The translations under genes were made by a program, and so were the position numbers. DNA of 64,000 nucleotides from Volvox africanus (Eukaryota; Chlorophyta; Chlorophyceae; Chlamydomonadales; Volvocaceae), in contig BSDZ01000005.1 of assembly GCA_030268105.1 (NCBI GenBank), forward strand, positions 806,001 through 870,000, written 5' to 3'. Each line of letters begins with the position of its first letter. Position 1 is the stretch's first letter. Below, one piece after another: positions 29,350 to 41,590 of the stretch. The notes beneath the pieces were generated by a model. It was given only the letters and a program-made list of their open reading frames with translations. It did no database searches and was not told where the DNA came from.

Positions 29350-30680
29350 TAAATCAAACGCCATCTGCCACTACTGCGGTAAGCCAGGTCACTTCATCGG
29401 AGTGTGCAAGAAGCGTCTGGCGGATCAACAGCAACAAAACAATGGTCGCGGCAAGGGCAACCTTCAGCGCAGGGAGCCCACCAAAATGGTGTATGCTGTT
29501 GGAAGTGAGTTACGGTCAGACGCATGGCACCTGGACTCAGCGTCAGAATGGCACATCACCTACGACGCATCAGAGCTGAAGGAAGTGCGAGCTGTGCGGC
29601 CTGAAGAGAAATTCACGGTGGTGGGCTACGATGGCTCTAGGGATCAGCCGACGCACGTGGGACGGTATACCATGTGGAGTAACACCGTAAAAGGGCTACA
29701 AATCGAGCTCAAGAACGTCTTTGTGGTGCCCAAGGCGACTGTAAAGCTGATCTCTGCAGGGATCCTCGATGAGCGTGGCGCTACAATTCTGCTGGGCAAC
29801 GACAAAGCCCTCGTACAGGCAAAGGGGAGGACGATCCTACGCGCAGACAAGGTGGGACGCCTCTATGCAATTCATCATCACGCAGCAGGGCGATCAGTTG
29901 GCAAAGGCCGCTCATGTGCGGCAGTCAGGTCAGGTCAGGTCAGACTCGAAGGCAGCGCTGTGGCATTGGCGCTTGGGGCACCTGGGCTACACAAGCCTGG
30001 AGCGAATGTGCCGGGAACACATGGTAACCGGTATGGAGTTGGATCGCGCGAGCCTGGAGGCAGCCAGGTCGCGGATCTGCAAGCCCTGCATTTATGCAAA
30101 GCAGACACGTGGACCATTCCCGTCCACTGGGCACAAGGCGGCGAAACCTCTGGGCCTGATACACCTGGACGTCTGTGGACCTATGCCTGAGACATCGTTG
30201 GGTCCTGGTACGTGACTACACTGCTGGACAACAACACTGGATTTTCTACTGTTGAATTCACTTACACCAAGGACGCAGTTCGCAAGAAGATTAAGATAAT
30301 GATTGAGGCGCTGGAGAACATGACTGGCCGTCGTGTGAAGGAGGCACGCACGGATCGTTGGACCGAGTTCCTCAATTCAGTCTTGGGCGCCTACTTCGGC
30401 GAAAAAGGGATTATCCACGGGACGACCGTTGGGTATTCACCGGAGCAGAATGGGGCGGTGGAGCGCCTCAACAGGACGCTTTTGGAGAAGACCCAGGCAA
30501 TGCTGGCGGAGTCAGGACTACCACAGAAGCTCTGGGCAGAAGCCATGGCTACTGCAAACTTTTTGCGCAACGTTTCGCCGGTCGTGGGGGTGTCAGTAAC
30601 GCATTCATGCATTCATGCAGGAGAAGCCGGACATAAGCCACTTGAGGGTTTTCGGCTGTACCGCATATGCACATGTGCCG
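29350..30680 (+). pseudogene. Copia zinc knuckle, protease and integrase, broken
   Basis: A canonical zinc knuckle CHYCGKPGHFIGVC is at 29366-29407. The protease follows in the same frame; its active site reads LDSASEWHI where the family has LDSG followed by A or S, so the catalytic Gly is missing. The frame changes between about 29865 and 29943, where GTCAG occurs four times in a row (29924-29943). The pre-integrase motif LWHWRLGHLG and HLDVCGPM lie in the new frame. Another shift near 30200 leads to the rest of integrase (ARTDRWTEF, GYSPEQNGAVERLNRT). The second-Asp region is altered from the usual TDNG to TDRW. Confidence 0.85.
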
Positions 30681-30683
30681 TAG

Positions 30684-32789
30684 GAGAAGCGGAACAAGCT
30701 GCAACCCGTGAGTAAAAAGGGTGTGCTGGTCGTATATGAACAAGGGAGGCAGTATCGCATCCTGATCAACAATGCCATTAGCATTCACTCAGCAGTCAAG
30801 TTCGACGAGTCAACCGTTGGAGATCGCTATGAGGATTCCGACGATGAAGTTGTGGAGGATGTCGAGGAGGCTGGCGGCATTCCGTCGCCAGGGGGCAACG
30901 GAGATACACCGGTCAACACCGACGTGGGCCGAGGAGTTGCTGAAGTGAGCCGTGGTGCATCCACCAGCAGCGGCCAGACAGAGGTGCCACAGAGGCACGG
31001 AGGCATGCCAGCAGCACAGTTTCCCCGGACACAAAATACAGAGCAGTCCCGTGGAGGCAATGGCGGAGACGCTATGAGAGGCAAAGGGCCGGTGCAGCAG
31101 CAAAACCACAACAAAGACGGTGCAGACGTTAACATGCAGGAACGTCGCTATCCTCTACGTGAACGAAAGCGACTAATTGAGTGGAGGCACGAGCCCAACG
31201 GCAGAGTGACGTTCGGGCGAATCAATGCTGCAATCGTGGACGAGATCCCGGAGCCAGATTCGTATCAGGAGGCCATCGATGGCCCAGATGCTGAAGAGTG
31301 GAGTCGTGCCATGGACGAGGAGATCACGGCACAGCTCACGAACGGAACCTGGGAGCTAGCAAAACCGCCGGCTGGTACGCGGATATTGCCTTGCCAGTGG
31401 GTTTATAAGGTAAAACGTACAGAGGATGGCGGGATTGAGCGCTACAAGGCACGTTTGTTGGCGAAGGGCTACAAGCAGCGGGCGGGGATTGATTATGGGG
31501 AGCTATTTGCCCCAACCTCGCGTTTTGCTTCACTTCGTATGCTCCTGGCGGTGGCTGCGGCTAAAGCAATGCCGATCCATCAGCTAGACGTCTCGACAGC
31601 TTTCCTGAACGGGGAGCTAGAGGAGGAGCTCTGGATGCAGCAGCCGCCTGGTTACGAGTCAGCGGATCCAGAACAGGCGTGCAAGCTCCTACGCTCAATC
31701 TACGGGCTGAAACAGGCCCCACGCTGCCGGTATATGAAGCTAGCGGCGGAGCTGGACAAGCTGGGGCTCAAACCGTCAGTAGCGGACCCAGCACTGTTTA
31801 TCAAGAGGGATGAGAGGGAGATCATCTACCTGCTGGTGCACGTGGATGACATCATCATCACCTCAGAAGAAGAAGCACTCAGCAGAAGAGTCAAGACAGC
31901 AATCGGACAAGCCTTCAAGATTCGAGATCTTGGAGAGGCAAAAGTCTTCCTGGGCATGGAGATCAGCTGGGGAGCAAACGGGGAGGTAAAGCTATCGCAG
32001 CGGCGCTACATTGAGGAGCTGCTTCAGCGACATCAACTCATCAATGCAAAGCCTCGAAAGACCCCACTACCTCCCAGTTCTGGAGTCCTGCCAGCAGAAG
32101 ACGACAACAAGGGGCTCGCAGACAGCACCAAGTACAGGGCGCTTGTCGGCGAACTAAACTACCTGGCGACAAGCACAAGACCCGACATTGTGCAGGCAAT
32201 AAGTGCTCTGGCGCGTTTTATGGGGAAGCCATCCAAGGCTCACATGGGCTTGGCTTTGGGGGTGCTTCGTTATCCGGCGGGTACTAAGGGGCTCGGTCTA
32301 TGCTTTGGTGGAGGTGGCAATCTTGCCATGGTGAGCTACAGCGATTCCGACTGGGCTGGAGATCCAGCCACTCGGAGGTCCACAACCGGCTACGTGTTCC
32401 TACTAGGCGGAGCAGCTATCAGCTGGAACAGCCAATTGCAGCGCACAGTGGCAGCTTCAACTGTGGAGGCGGAGTACCAGGCCACGTCAGCTGCAGTACA
32501 GGAGGCGCTTTGGCTTCGAAAGCTGGCCGGAGATATGGGTCTGGGGACAAGAGTTATTGAGATTCGGACGGATTCCCAGGGGTCAATGAGCATTGGGATC
32601 AACCCGATTACGTCGGTTCGTTCTAAGCACATTGATGTGCAACATCACCTAGTACGGGAGCGAGTCTCACGGAAGGAAGTTGCCTTGTCTCACTGTGCGA
32701 CGGAGGATATGGTGGCAGATGTGCTAACCAAGGCACTTGGAGAGATAAAATTTAAGAAGTGCATTACAGCGATGGGGTTGGCCGAGTAA
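30684..32789 (+). pseudogene. Copia reverse transcriptase and RNase H, open but not expressible
   Basis: An open frame follows TAG 30681-30683, a likely AAG-to-TAG change inside pol. Landmarks: CQWVYKVKR, YKARLLAKGY, QLDVSTAFLNG, IYGLKQAPR, the RT active site VHVDDI (YVDD family), then RNase H with SDSDWAGD, STVEAEYQAT, RTDSQ and DVLTKAL near the end. Stop at 32787-32789. The domain itself is well preserved, but the upstream stops and shifts would prevent its synthesis from the normal Gag-Pol frame. Confidence 0.9.
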
Positions 32790-32904
32790 GCATTCTGAGT
32801 TTGTTTGGGGCGAACTCGTTTCACTTAAGTTTTTCGGTTTCAAGAAGAGTCCCTGGTTGGAATTATCTTCTTTCACTTGTTGCTAGGCATGTCTCGAGGG
32901 GGCG

Positions 32905-33148
32905 TGTTATGAAATGGTATATCAGTTGGATATAGCGATCCATACTAGCAACAATCCCGCTGTTGTCGCTGTACTCGGTGGTAGGCTATCGACCCGCGCT
33001 CGTACATTTTGTAGTGCTATACGCGCAAGTATATGTGCCGACTCCAGAACGAACTATTCGGACTTCTTTTACTATCAGATAATATGTAACTTATACTTTC
33101 TCGTAATTACGTCAGGCTTCCTTATGCCTGATAGTCTACGTCTCAATA
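32905..33148 (+). repeat. 3' LTR of the copia element
   Basis: 244 bp, starting TGTTATGAAATGG and ending GTCTCAATA, after a GAGGGGGCG tract. Related LTRs: 57508-57751, 42739-43795, 41591-41964 and 63948 onward. Confidence 0.9.
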
Positions 33149-33290
33149 CCAATATTAATTATTGTGAGCTAAGCGTGCTTCTGTATTCTGTGATGGGTAC
33201 GCGAACTCAGTTTACCATGGTAACCGCACCTGAAATCGCACTTCTTACACTTGTGCATCGATTATGCAAGCATTGATGTACTAATATATC
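33149..33290 (+). repeat. Right part of the diverged LTR split by copia
   Basis: Matches 14925-15055 in order (CCAATATTAATTA, GTAACCGCACCTGAA, ATTATGCAAGCATTGATGTA). It begins with the CCAAT duplication. Confidence 0.7.
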
Positions 33291-34652
33291 AAATAAGGGT
33301 GTAACTACCAAACAAAAACCTAAAGCTCTATGCAATCTAGATTACATGGCAACTCATTTGTAGCCAACAAAAAATCGTGTTATTACAAACAGGTTTGGTG
33401 AGAGATGTCAAGGCGCTATCAACGCTTCTCCAGACATTTTTGCTTCTTTTCTAGAATGTGGCGTTTACATTACATTATTTCCATCTGATCTAAAGGCGTT
33501 TGGCACTTCAACCATTCCCTTTGACGACAAGCTTCCCGCCGCATGACAAGTTCAACAATTTGGGCGTGTGGCACGGCAGGCACGACACTCGTGTTGTGTG
33601 CGGTGCGACGTGAATGCGGCACAGTGCGAATGCCGCTAACTCCGCGTCCCATCCACACCACACCGCGCACGCAAATGTTGTTGAGTTTGGGAATCAAAAA
33701 TAATTAGCACTTTAATGCAGTTCATGCATGGACTTCGTGAACATTATAATATATATACATATATATAACAATAGAAATATTTTATAGATGTATACATATA
33801 CATCTATTATATGATATTATATTATATATGTGTGTGTGTTCATGTAAATATCTATATCTACTTCTATATCTATATCTATATCTGTATCTGTATCTGCATC
33901 TATATAGGGTTTAGGATATAAATATTAGGATATAGATATAGTTTGTTTTTAGTTTACATATCTATATCTATGTATAGATATAGATACAGTTTGTTAAATC
34001 AATCAAATTATAATGCTCCCAAACAATGAACACTATATTCTTAGCTAGTTATACCACACTAGCTAGGAGGTATGTCTTCATACTGTTGTCACTTTCCACA
34101 ATGATGAATCACAACTAACAACTAGCTAGCTAGAATATCATATACACTTACTCTGATGATGACCGGGTCCATAGGTACGGAGGGACACAAAGGAGTGGCG
34201 GGAAATGGCTGAGGGTAGGTGCACAACGGGTCAGGCATGACTCTTAGACTCGGCTGGCAGGTGGCGAGGTGTCACATAATAGTTAGTAATCAGAGTCCTA
34301 ATCCACTGAAGCTATTAGTTAACTCAAAGATTTTGGTACAACGGATTTTACGAAAGCATCAGCCGCTACTTAACTCTATCTGCTGCTATCTCCACGTATT
34401 GTCGTCGTGCATTGAAGTGAGAGAAAGGCTCGCGAGCTGATGAACAATCACATAAACAATGATAATATTACATGGTGATGTAGGATATGAGGAGTACCAA
34501 ACCACATGCCTGCTAGAACGTCATCATGCTGAATGGCGGCACAGATAAAGGTCAATATTCACAACAATATTTTAATACCCAGCCAGCCACTAGCAAGCAG
34601 ACAGGAAAAAATACATCAAATCATATATTCATTGCTTATCCTTTGTACTGAC
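33291..34652. other. Anonymous AT-rich DNA with repeats
   Basis: 33375-33715 belongs to a dispersed repeat also seen at 56585-56770 and partly at 38330-38460 (shared ACGCTTCTCCA, CTTCCCGCC, GACAAGT, TGTTGAGTTTGGGAAT-type blocks). 33748-33990 is a compound TA and TATATC microsatellite. From 34020 to 34650 I see no feature. Confidence 0.5.
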
Positions 34653-34770
34653 CTGTTCCTTGACGATCTTTATGTGCTTATTGACCTCATCTGCCAGCCA
34701 TTGTGCCTCGTTTATCGTTGTTGTATCTATGTTTAGTATTTTGGAATCTGCTGCAAGGCTGTTTTGGACC
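34653..34770 (-). CDS. Host gene P1, exon with QWLADEVNKHI motif
   Basis: A 118-base exon on the minus strand with acceptor TGCTTTGCAG and donor GTCAGT. It accepts phase 2 (its first G completes AGG) and leaves in phase 0. It translates to 39 codons with INEAQWLADEVNKHIKIVKEQ at its end. The exon at 57987-58080 matches it in phase, position in the gene and motif (RADKEWLAGQINNFINEMK), so the two are paralogous. The family is not identified. The amphipathic helix with a W-L-A core recalls the C-terminal helix of small membrane proteins of unknown function in photosynthetic organisms; this was not checked. Confidence 0.55.
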
Positions 34771-34969
34771 CTGCAAAGCACAGACATCACGTATGGATGG
34801 ATAGGGCGGGTCTTCACTCCATCCACTTTGGATGTTTACTTCTGCATCATTGCAGTAACATCATATCATTTGTGAAGGTTTATTTGTGATCTTTTTAATC
34901 TCGTGAGCGAGCCCTTTATTTGACCAAGACATGATATAAATAGGACACATCAAAACATTACCGCCTGTT

Positions 34970-35300
34970 GCCCGCCTTGGGCCGAATCATCAGCCCTGAA
35001 CAATCTTCTTCCCCAAGCGTCTCATTGGAGCCAGTGTGCTATTCCTGCGGCACCTCTCCCACTTCCGCAAGCAGAACTCCAGAGCCCTCCTGGCATTCCT
35101 GGACTTTGCTAAGGCCTACAATAGTGTGGACCAGGCTTCCTGCTGGGCGCCAAAGAGGTGATGGGGGCAGGCCCACAGCTATGTAGCTGGGTTCAGCTGC
35201 TGCTGAGTAACAAGCAGGCTCGGTCCATGGTCAGTGGCTATAAATCTAGACGGGTCAGGACGAAGGCAGGGGTGCCCCGTGGCACCCCTGTTGTTCCTGG
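34970..35300 (+). pseudogene. Decayed LINE reverse transcriptase fragment
   Basis: Matches RT of L+ around 20560-20900 in several frames: LGRIISPEQS, KRLIGASV with FLRHLSH, LLAFLDFAKAYNSVD (TVD in L+), VMGAGPQL and the KAGVPRGTP block (RQGCPLAP in L+). The divergence is large enough to indicate a different subfamily. No ends are recognisable. Confidence 0.75.
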
Positions 35301-37397
35301 TTGTTGTAACACATGGTGCAATAGTACGTGATGCCGGGGTCCGAGTTCCCCCGATACATCTTGATAAATCCCTTTCTCTTTTTACTAACATAAATGCCTT
35401 CCCAATACTGTTTTGTACGGTTCATTCAGCCAGTTGCAGCCACCGGCACCTCATCATGGTCATTTCCTCTGAATCTACGCTTCTTAGGTCACCTAATGAC
35501 TCTATATCCTACCTTCTCTCAATTATACATGCTTAGGAAAAACTATAAATTACTATGGTTGTTATTAGCCACGATGCATCGCGAAGATATCACCCATGCT
35601 TCTGTAATATTATATATATGGGCGTTTTAGCCCTTACACTCAGTGTTTTATAATTCCTGCTTAAATTATTCACTGCAGGAGGCAGGTTGGGTCAGTACGT
35701 AGCTCAGATAGGATACATGTGTTTATTCCACTGGCAGCGCCTCAGTACTCGGAAATTTAATGCAATTATATCTCATATCAAACGGTGCGAGACGTGTAAT
35801 GAGTGAGAGGGAGATGATCTTTAGTACATCTGCACTGTGCAGCAACATTGCACTTTGGCACATGCCATTGGTGTAAACCTGCTATCTCAAGGTCCAATCA
35901 TCTCATCGAAATATCCTGCAAATCCTTCGAGAGGATACGGCTCTCTGCTGCTGGAAGAGTGAGCGAGGAGTGAGTGAGGCCGAAGGCCCGAACCCTGTCT
36001 CACTCCTGACATTATGTTTCTCATATACTGCTCATGTACCCGTGAGATAACTACGCCATATAAATGATACGCGGCCCCTTAGGCTGGCATGTGTTATAGA
36101 GAACCCCGAGGCTTATTTATGCACAATTGGACAGGAGTACATTCCCCATTATTTTTTCTGAGACCGTCTAGGGTAGACAAGGTTGTTTGTTTAATTCCAC
36201 AGATTCTCTTGCTCCCTGCAGCGTTCCGTATCCATGTGCCAGCCCCGATTGGACCACCTACTGGCATTTAGGTGGGTGATTGGCTCCCCACAGGCGCCAG
36301 GGCGGGGTGCACTTCATTGACGGAACTTTTAGTCGCTGATGGAGTCGTGCCAGTGAGGTCGGACAGTGATGGACTTCAGAGCCATACTATCCATACTGCT
36401 CATACAGTCACTGGCACCAACATGTCGTTGGCAGTTCAGATCCATCGTTTTTGCGCGCAAAGATGCAATCATAACACCCGTATGCTCAAGAGCCATCTTA
36501 CGGATATATACCGAGTATCTGCTTATAGCGCCTTTTATTTTTAGGTGCGCTGCTCGGTACGATCATGCACTACATCACGCAAGGAAAACAGCAGGGGGTC
36601 CAGCTGCAGGGGGGTCGTTCACCTTACATGAAATCCATCGTCCTTTTCATAACCTGGCCTCCTTTTCCTGGTATGGAATCCATCAGCCTGCCACCAGTTT
36701 ATGGAAGCATTTTATGGAGTGGAGAAGCGTCTGTTCATAATGGGGATCTTTTGGGGTTACCATTTCTAGCCTCCCCCAATATGGGTTAGGGTGTTATGGA
36801 TAATGGATTATACTGGCTGGTGTGAATAACCTACATAATTAAAAAAGTTACCAAGCATGTCAATTTTCGGCATGTCACACCATCCCTCAGAGTTTTAGCC
36901 ATTCATGACTTGGGAAGAACGTTTGGTACTGCAGCGCTGTACAGCATAGCAGCACAGGGCGGGCGACCTATGCACGGCACAACTTTCTAATAGATTAGAT
37001 TATCTATTTGGCTGAATTTATATACTGATCTTTTACTATTCTTGCTATTTCTGTTAATTGGTTGTCCTTGATTTCGTGAACGCGGTCCTACGCACCTCAT
37101 GGCTCAATTAGGAAGCCTTACAAGCTCATAAAGCTACATTTAGCTGACATAATCTTTGGCTATACGTGAATAATAAATGAGCAATCAACAGGGCAGAGGG
37201 CCCTGAGGCGCTTCACGCTGGGGCGCAGCCCCAAAACGTAGGGATACGAATATCGTTGATGCCCATCTAACTTTGCTTCATGAAAATGATGAGACAGGCA
37301 GATTGCTTCCCTATTAGCTGGGAAAAAAAAATATATATATAGGTACATGATCATAACATTAGTGAATGAATGCATTCTGTTGCTAATAAATAATTAC
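35301..37397. other. Anonymous DNA
   Basis: No gene recognised. A GC-rich block at 37190-37235 (CCCTGAGGCGCTTCACGCTG) recurs in inverted orientation at 56416-56462, which marks a dispersed repeat. The open frames at 36089-36789 have no domain-like features. Confidence 0.4.
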
Positions 37398-37477
37398 CTT
37401 AATGAAAAGCAGTAGCTGATAAAGTTCTCCGTCTCACCAGAGATACGAATCTCATTCACAAAAGCTCCGCACAGCTC
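37398..37477 (-). CDS. Host gene P1, exon with ELCGAFVNEI
   Basis: An 80-base exon on the minus strand with acceptor CACTCAG and donor GTAATT, starting in phase 0 and leaving in phase 2. It encodes a beta-strand-like stretch from ELCGAFVNEIRIS to YCFSL. The exon at 58556-58641 corresponds to it: same phases, first residue Glu, similar length and pattern (EGLVKDFISVTVAE...). In both sets it precedes the W-L-A exon. The homology of two independent exon pairs with identical phases is the main evidence that these are real exons. Confidence 0.5.
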
Positions 37478-39668
37478 CTGAGTGGAGCCACTCTGGATGT
37501 ACAGTACCTGTTATACGGTACGTATTTGATTTCAAGTGAAAACGATGCCCATATAAAAGGATTGTAAGTGCCTCACATATGTGCATGAACTATATATATA
37601 TATTTATTTATATCCTGATGATGTATATATACATATATATACATCATCAGTACCTCCGTGCCTAAGAAGTCCATTACTATACATATACGAATGATTACAT
37701 GCACACAAAAATGGTAGAATAGATGCGGTTCCTTTGTTTTCCCGGCATAACCGCCCATTTTTCTTTTTATAAACGGCGGGTCGTAGCCCTGACGTAGAGC
37801 CAGCCTTGGCATCCACCAAAGGGCCGTCGGGATTCATGCCACTGCAACACTGTGTGAACAGCGGTACTTGCACCCCAGCATCATTAGGAGTGCTAAATCG
37901 AGATCTCCAAACTCAAGACGTTGCGTGCATTAATGGATTATGGCTATAATCTTGCTCGCGGCTGTCGGTTCTTCAGGGCTATTCATATTCGTAGATGCAG
38001 GTCCCGCGGAATCATCCGAAGATGCCGCCCATGGAACCATTGTGATCTTAGGAACCAAACGTTGTATTGCTAAGCGTTACTGTGATAGGAAACAAATGTA
38101 ATAAATGAATGTTATGAATACTGTTACTTTGGTGAAGACATTAGAATGTCATGTGTCACTATATATTGAAGTGCTAGGTACAAACTGTGAGTATCATTAC
38201 CAACATTTACTTACTTACAGCCAGAATAAATATCACTTCACATAACAGATAACTAAATGTGATCGTAATTTCATAACACTTGGTATGTATGATTGACCAA
38301 CGACAATTTGCTATCATTGTTCATAAATATGCGATCAAGCTCTTCATTTCCGATGGGGGACGCGGGAAGTGAATCACAACGCCCAACACGTAACGCAATG
38401 CCATACACGCAAGCTGTTGAATTTGGGGATGGAAAATTAGCACTCTCAATTTATGTAACATATGCGCCCTGCACTTTGACCATTGTGTGTGTGTGTGCAC
38501 CTGTCAACCCGGCAATATCTAAACTATGTCTAGGCTATCATACGGAGCCCAAATAATGGGCCCCCCTGCCTTTCTTCTGGCTTGAACGAGGTCAACACCA
38601 AATCTTGTCCCACCTAACCTTACTGAAAGTGTAGCTACATGTGTCTTACTCAATAGTCAAGCATTTTGGAGAGTTCAACAAATATTTAGGGTGATTTGCC
38701 TGTGCCCAAGAATACGCCTGCTTCTAGGCCGTGGTTTCAGGAAAAATCTACGCCGCACATTTTCTACATTAGGAATCCTAAATCGCTTGTTTCTGCAATA
38801 CAATGAGACCAGGCTGAAACTGATTTAATGTGGACCCATCAGGGGGGAAGGGGCTAACACAAGGAAGCCTGTGCTTTGCTGTAAACTTGTACTGTATTAG
38901 TTGAGTGCAGCCAAGCCTTCTCCAGTTGCTGAGAAGGTGCTTAATTTTGCACTTTGTGTTTAGGTCGTGTGTGTGCCCCGTATATGTCCGACTGCTACAC
39001 GCTCGTGCTAACTCGTATTCCTAACCTTCCTGCCTCCCTACACACCACACCACACCCACTCATGGCATTACGGTATTAATCATCTGAAGACACACACGCA
39101 CATACACACACATATATGTATATGGTAATATGGTGTTTTGCTTCCGTAAAGCTCCTTCATAAGTGCCCACTGACGGGTTGTGGAAACATATTTCATGGAA
39201 CAATACTTCCGTATACAAGCCCAATTTACGGAAAATAGATCCCAGATATGCCTGACTGAGAGGCATGCATAGGTGTGGCTATATAAGCATGGCCTCAGAC
39301 AATTAACACAATGAAACTGGCTTTGATTTGTATGATTTTAGTGTGTCCCGCAGGCAAAGTAAGGTCAGGGTTCAACTGAGGATGTCAAATGATAATATAA
39401 TGTAGCTGCGACTTATATCACAATGAATTATTATTACACACAATATATATAGAGAGACATATAGGCAGACAGGAGCAATCCTAGATAGGTGGAGGGTGTG
39501 GACCTACCCATGTTGAACCTATTCCCAATCAACGAATACAATAAAGCGCTGTCAGGAAAGTATATCAAGGGATAAACCTTCTCCGTATATGTATATTTCA
39601 ATCATTATTGAATGTGCATCCACTTACTGCTGCCCATTCAATCCATTCGCTCGCATCACAACTCTCAC
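37478..39668. other. Anonymous DNA within or beside host gene P1
   Basis: A perfect 16-bp inverted repeat with a 4-base loop lies at 37615-37650 in a TA-rich stretch. 38330-38460 shares blocks with 33600-33710. A CA microsatellite-like run lies near 39090-39115. Possible further exons exist on the minus strand, but I could not support them. Confidence 0.4.
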
Positions 39669-39944
39669 CGTGTCGGATGTGCCATTTTGTGGGGAAGCCA
39701 TGTTATCTATGTCGTTTTTTATCCACAAGAAGGATATCAGCTGCCAAGTGTCTTGTTCCACAACGAGCCTCATTCCTTCGCTTGGTACGCTCCTCCAGGA
39801 CGCCACTCCATACATGATGACGTATCCAGAAAGCACGTAAGCCCAGACGTCCACAGCCGTGACGTTCGCTGAGGTTACTCCAATAACAATTCCGGAGATG
39901 CCAAGCAAAATAATTGATAAAATCCTTGTACGAATATATGTTTC
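39669..39944 (-). CDS. Host gene P1, membrane-spanning exon
   Basis: A 276-base exon on the minus strand with acceptor TTTGTTGCAG and donor GTGAGA, phase 0 at both ends, 92 codons. It starts ETYIRTRIL and contains two hydrophobic segments (IIILLGISGIVIGV-like and AYVLSGYVIMYGV), then a polar stretch with RLVVEQDTWQLI. It is therefore an integral membrane protein part. Its phase-0 start fits the phase-0 end of the exon at 56003-56185, and it lies upstream of the exons at 37.4 and 34.7 kb on the same strand. Confidence 0.5.
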
Positions 39945-41590
39945 CTGCAACAAACAGCGACCAACAGGAAAGAATTAAAATAGTCATCACCAATCAAGGT
40001 CGTTCATGGCAAGGTGTGTGCACCTGAAAATATCACAGTAGCGGAGTGGGGGATGGCAGTGGTGGGCGTGGTGGAAGTGTTGGTCGGTGGCAGCAGAGGA
40101 GGGGGGCTTGAAAGGAAGGGTGACGGGGTTTGAGTTGAGTTTCAGGTAACCATCTGTCAGCATTTCTAATAAACAGGTAGAAGATATGTACAGATAGAGT
40201 CTTGTGACCCTTGTTAACTGGCTTGGTATAACAAAGATATGGAGATATAGACATGCTGGAAAGAACGGTGGGGCCCCCAATATCGGTTATGGCTCAGGCA
40301 GCTGTCTGACTTGCTGTGAAGACATGTTAGGTTTGCTGGATAGTTATGCGCCAATGACTGCCTTTCAGCTCCAAGCCAAAATCATTCATAATCCGTATGC
40401 GACATACTGCCACAGGAGGTTTTTTCTGAAGGTAAGTACCTTAATCTCAATTGAAGCCCTTAACCTCTCAGCTTCAGACAAACTATGGCTTCCTTCAAGT
40501 AAGAGTTGGTTGCTTACGCCCGAATGCCGCACCCCGTGTCCAGTGTGATTTCAGACACTTTAACTGAAGCCCACTTCAGTAGGGTCATGTCCACCTCAGT
40601 AGGGTAATCTCCACTTCAGGTTCAAGCCACCCAGGAATCCATCTAAGATCATCTGATCACATATAGATACAAGGAAGTCCCTACGTCTGACGAGACCCCT
40701 CGCGTTGAAGTACTTGCTTCAGACTCAATCAAGGCTGCAGCCCATGGGCACGGAAAGGCTAGAGCCGATAGACAACTAAATGCATCGATGCCTAACCGCA
40801 ATGCGTAACCTACGGGTGACGTGAAGGACGCCCATAATCGATTATTAATCAGGGCACACAAGGAAATAGCCCTTTCCCGTTAAAAAGGCAGCCTATGGGA
40901 GCTGATGGGTCTATGCTTACGGGCGGACTTCAGTTACAGAACGAGCAATTGCATCGACAAACGCCAGAAAAGGAGCCGGCGCGGTAGTATACGGCACAGT
41001 AGTAGTGATGTAAACCCTATATTTAAGGGACAGGTCGGACACCAGCAGGACCAGTAGTAGTTCTGGACGATGGACTGGGCAGTCTACAGACTGCAGGATC
41101 ATTGTGATGAATATTATTGTCAAGGAAAAACATGACGGGAGTACTTTGTGTCTTGAGAAGGCTGTAGCCCGAGTAGCCAGAGAGCCAGAGAGTTAGAGAT
41201 GAATATTAGCAGCCATTGATGAATACTGGGCTATCTACTCAAAGAAACACGTAAGAGGCAGAAGCAAGAACCTAAAACAAAGCCAAATGCTTAACATGTT
41301 AGGAAAGAGTGAACCCCCACACCCCCTAGGAGAAAGTTTAACACTCTGTAGGGTTAAATATGCTCGCAGGCACTCTTGCGATGCTGCAGGTGGGGAGGAA
41401 TGTAACAGACTATGTCAATACTTGGTATCTAATCCAAAAGCATTCTCTCCATATATTAAACATTATAAAAGCGCTTATTTATATCGGTATAATATGAAAT
41501 CCTGCACATTGTTAATACACACGCTAAATGGTTATGGCTATGGCTGTACTGTTCCGTACATGGATGTCCATAAATGGCCAGATCTGTATA
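39945..41590. other. Anonymous DNA
   Basis: No gene recognised. A short tandem repeat at about 40568-40620 has two to three copies of a roughly 20-bp unit (CCACTTCAGTAGGGT). 41401-41490 recurs, diverged, at 41958-42045. Confidence 0.4.

Larger units (their letters stand above)
28412..33148 (+). mobile_element. Ty1/copia element with broken frames
   Basis: LTR 28412-28630, primer-binding site, gag, protease, integrase, RT-RNase H (copia order, integrase before RT), polypurine tract, LTR 32905-33148, flanked by CCAAT duplications. The 5' LTR is 25 bp shorter than the 3' LTR, mostly because of a 27-bp deletion between CGCG repeats. The coding region alternates between two frames and has stops, so the copy is dead. 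It landed in a copy of the diverged LTR seen at 14305-15180, which shows the uninterrupted site around 14925. Confidence 0.95.
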
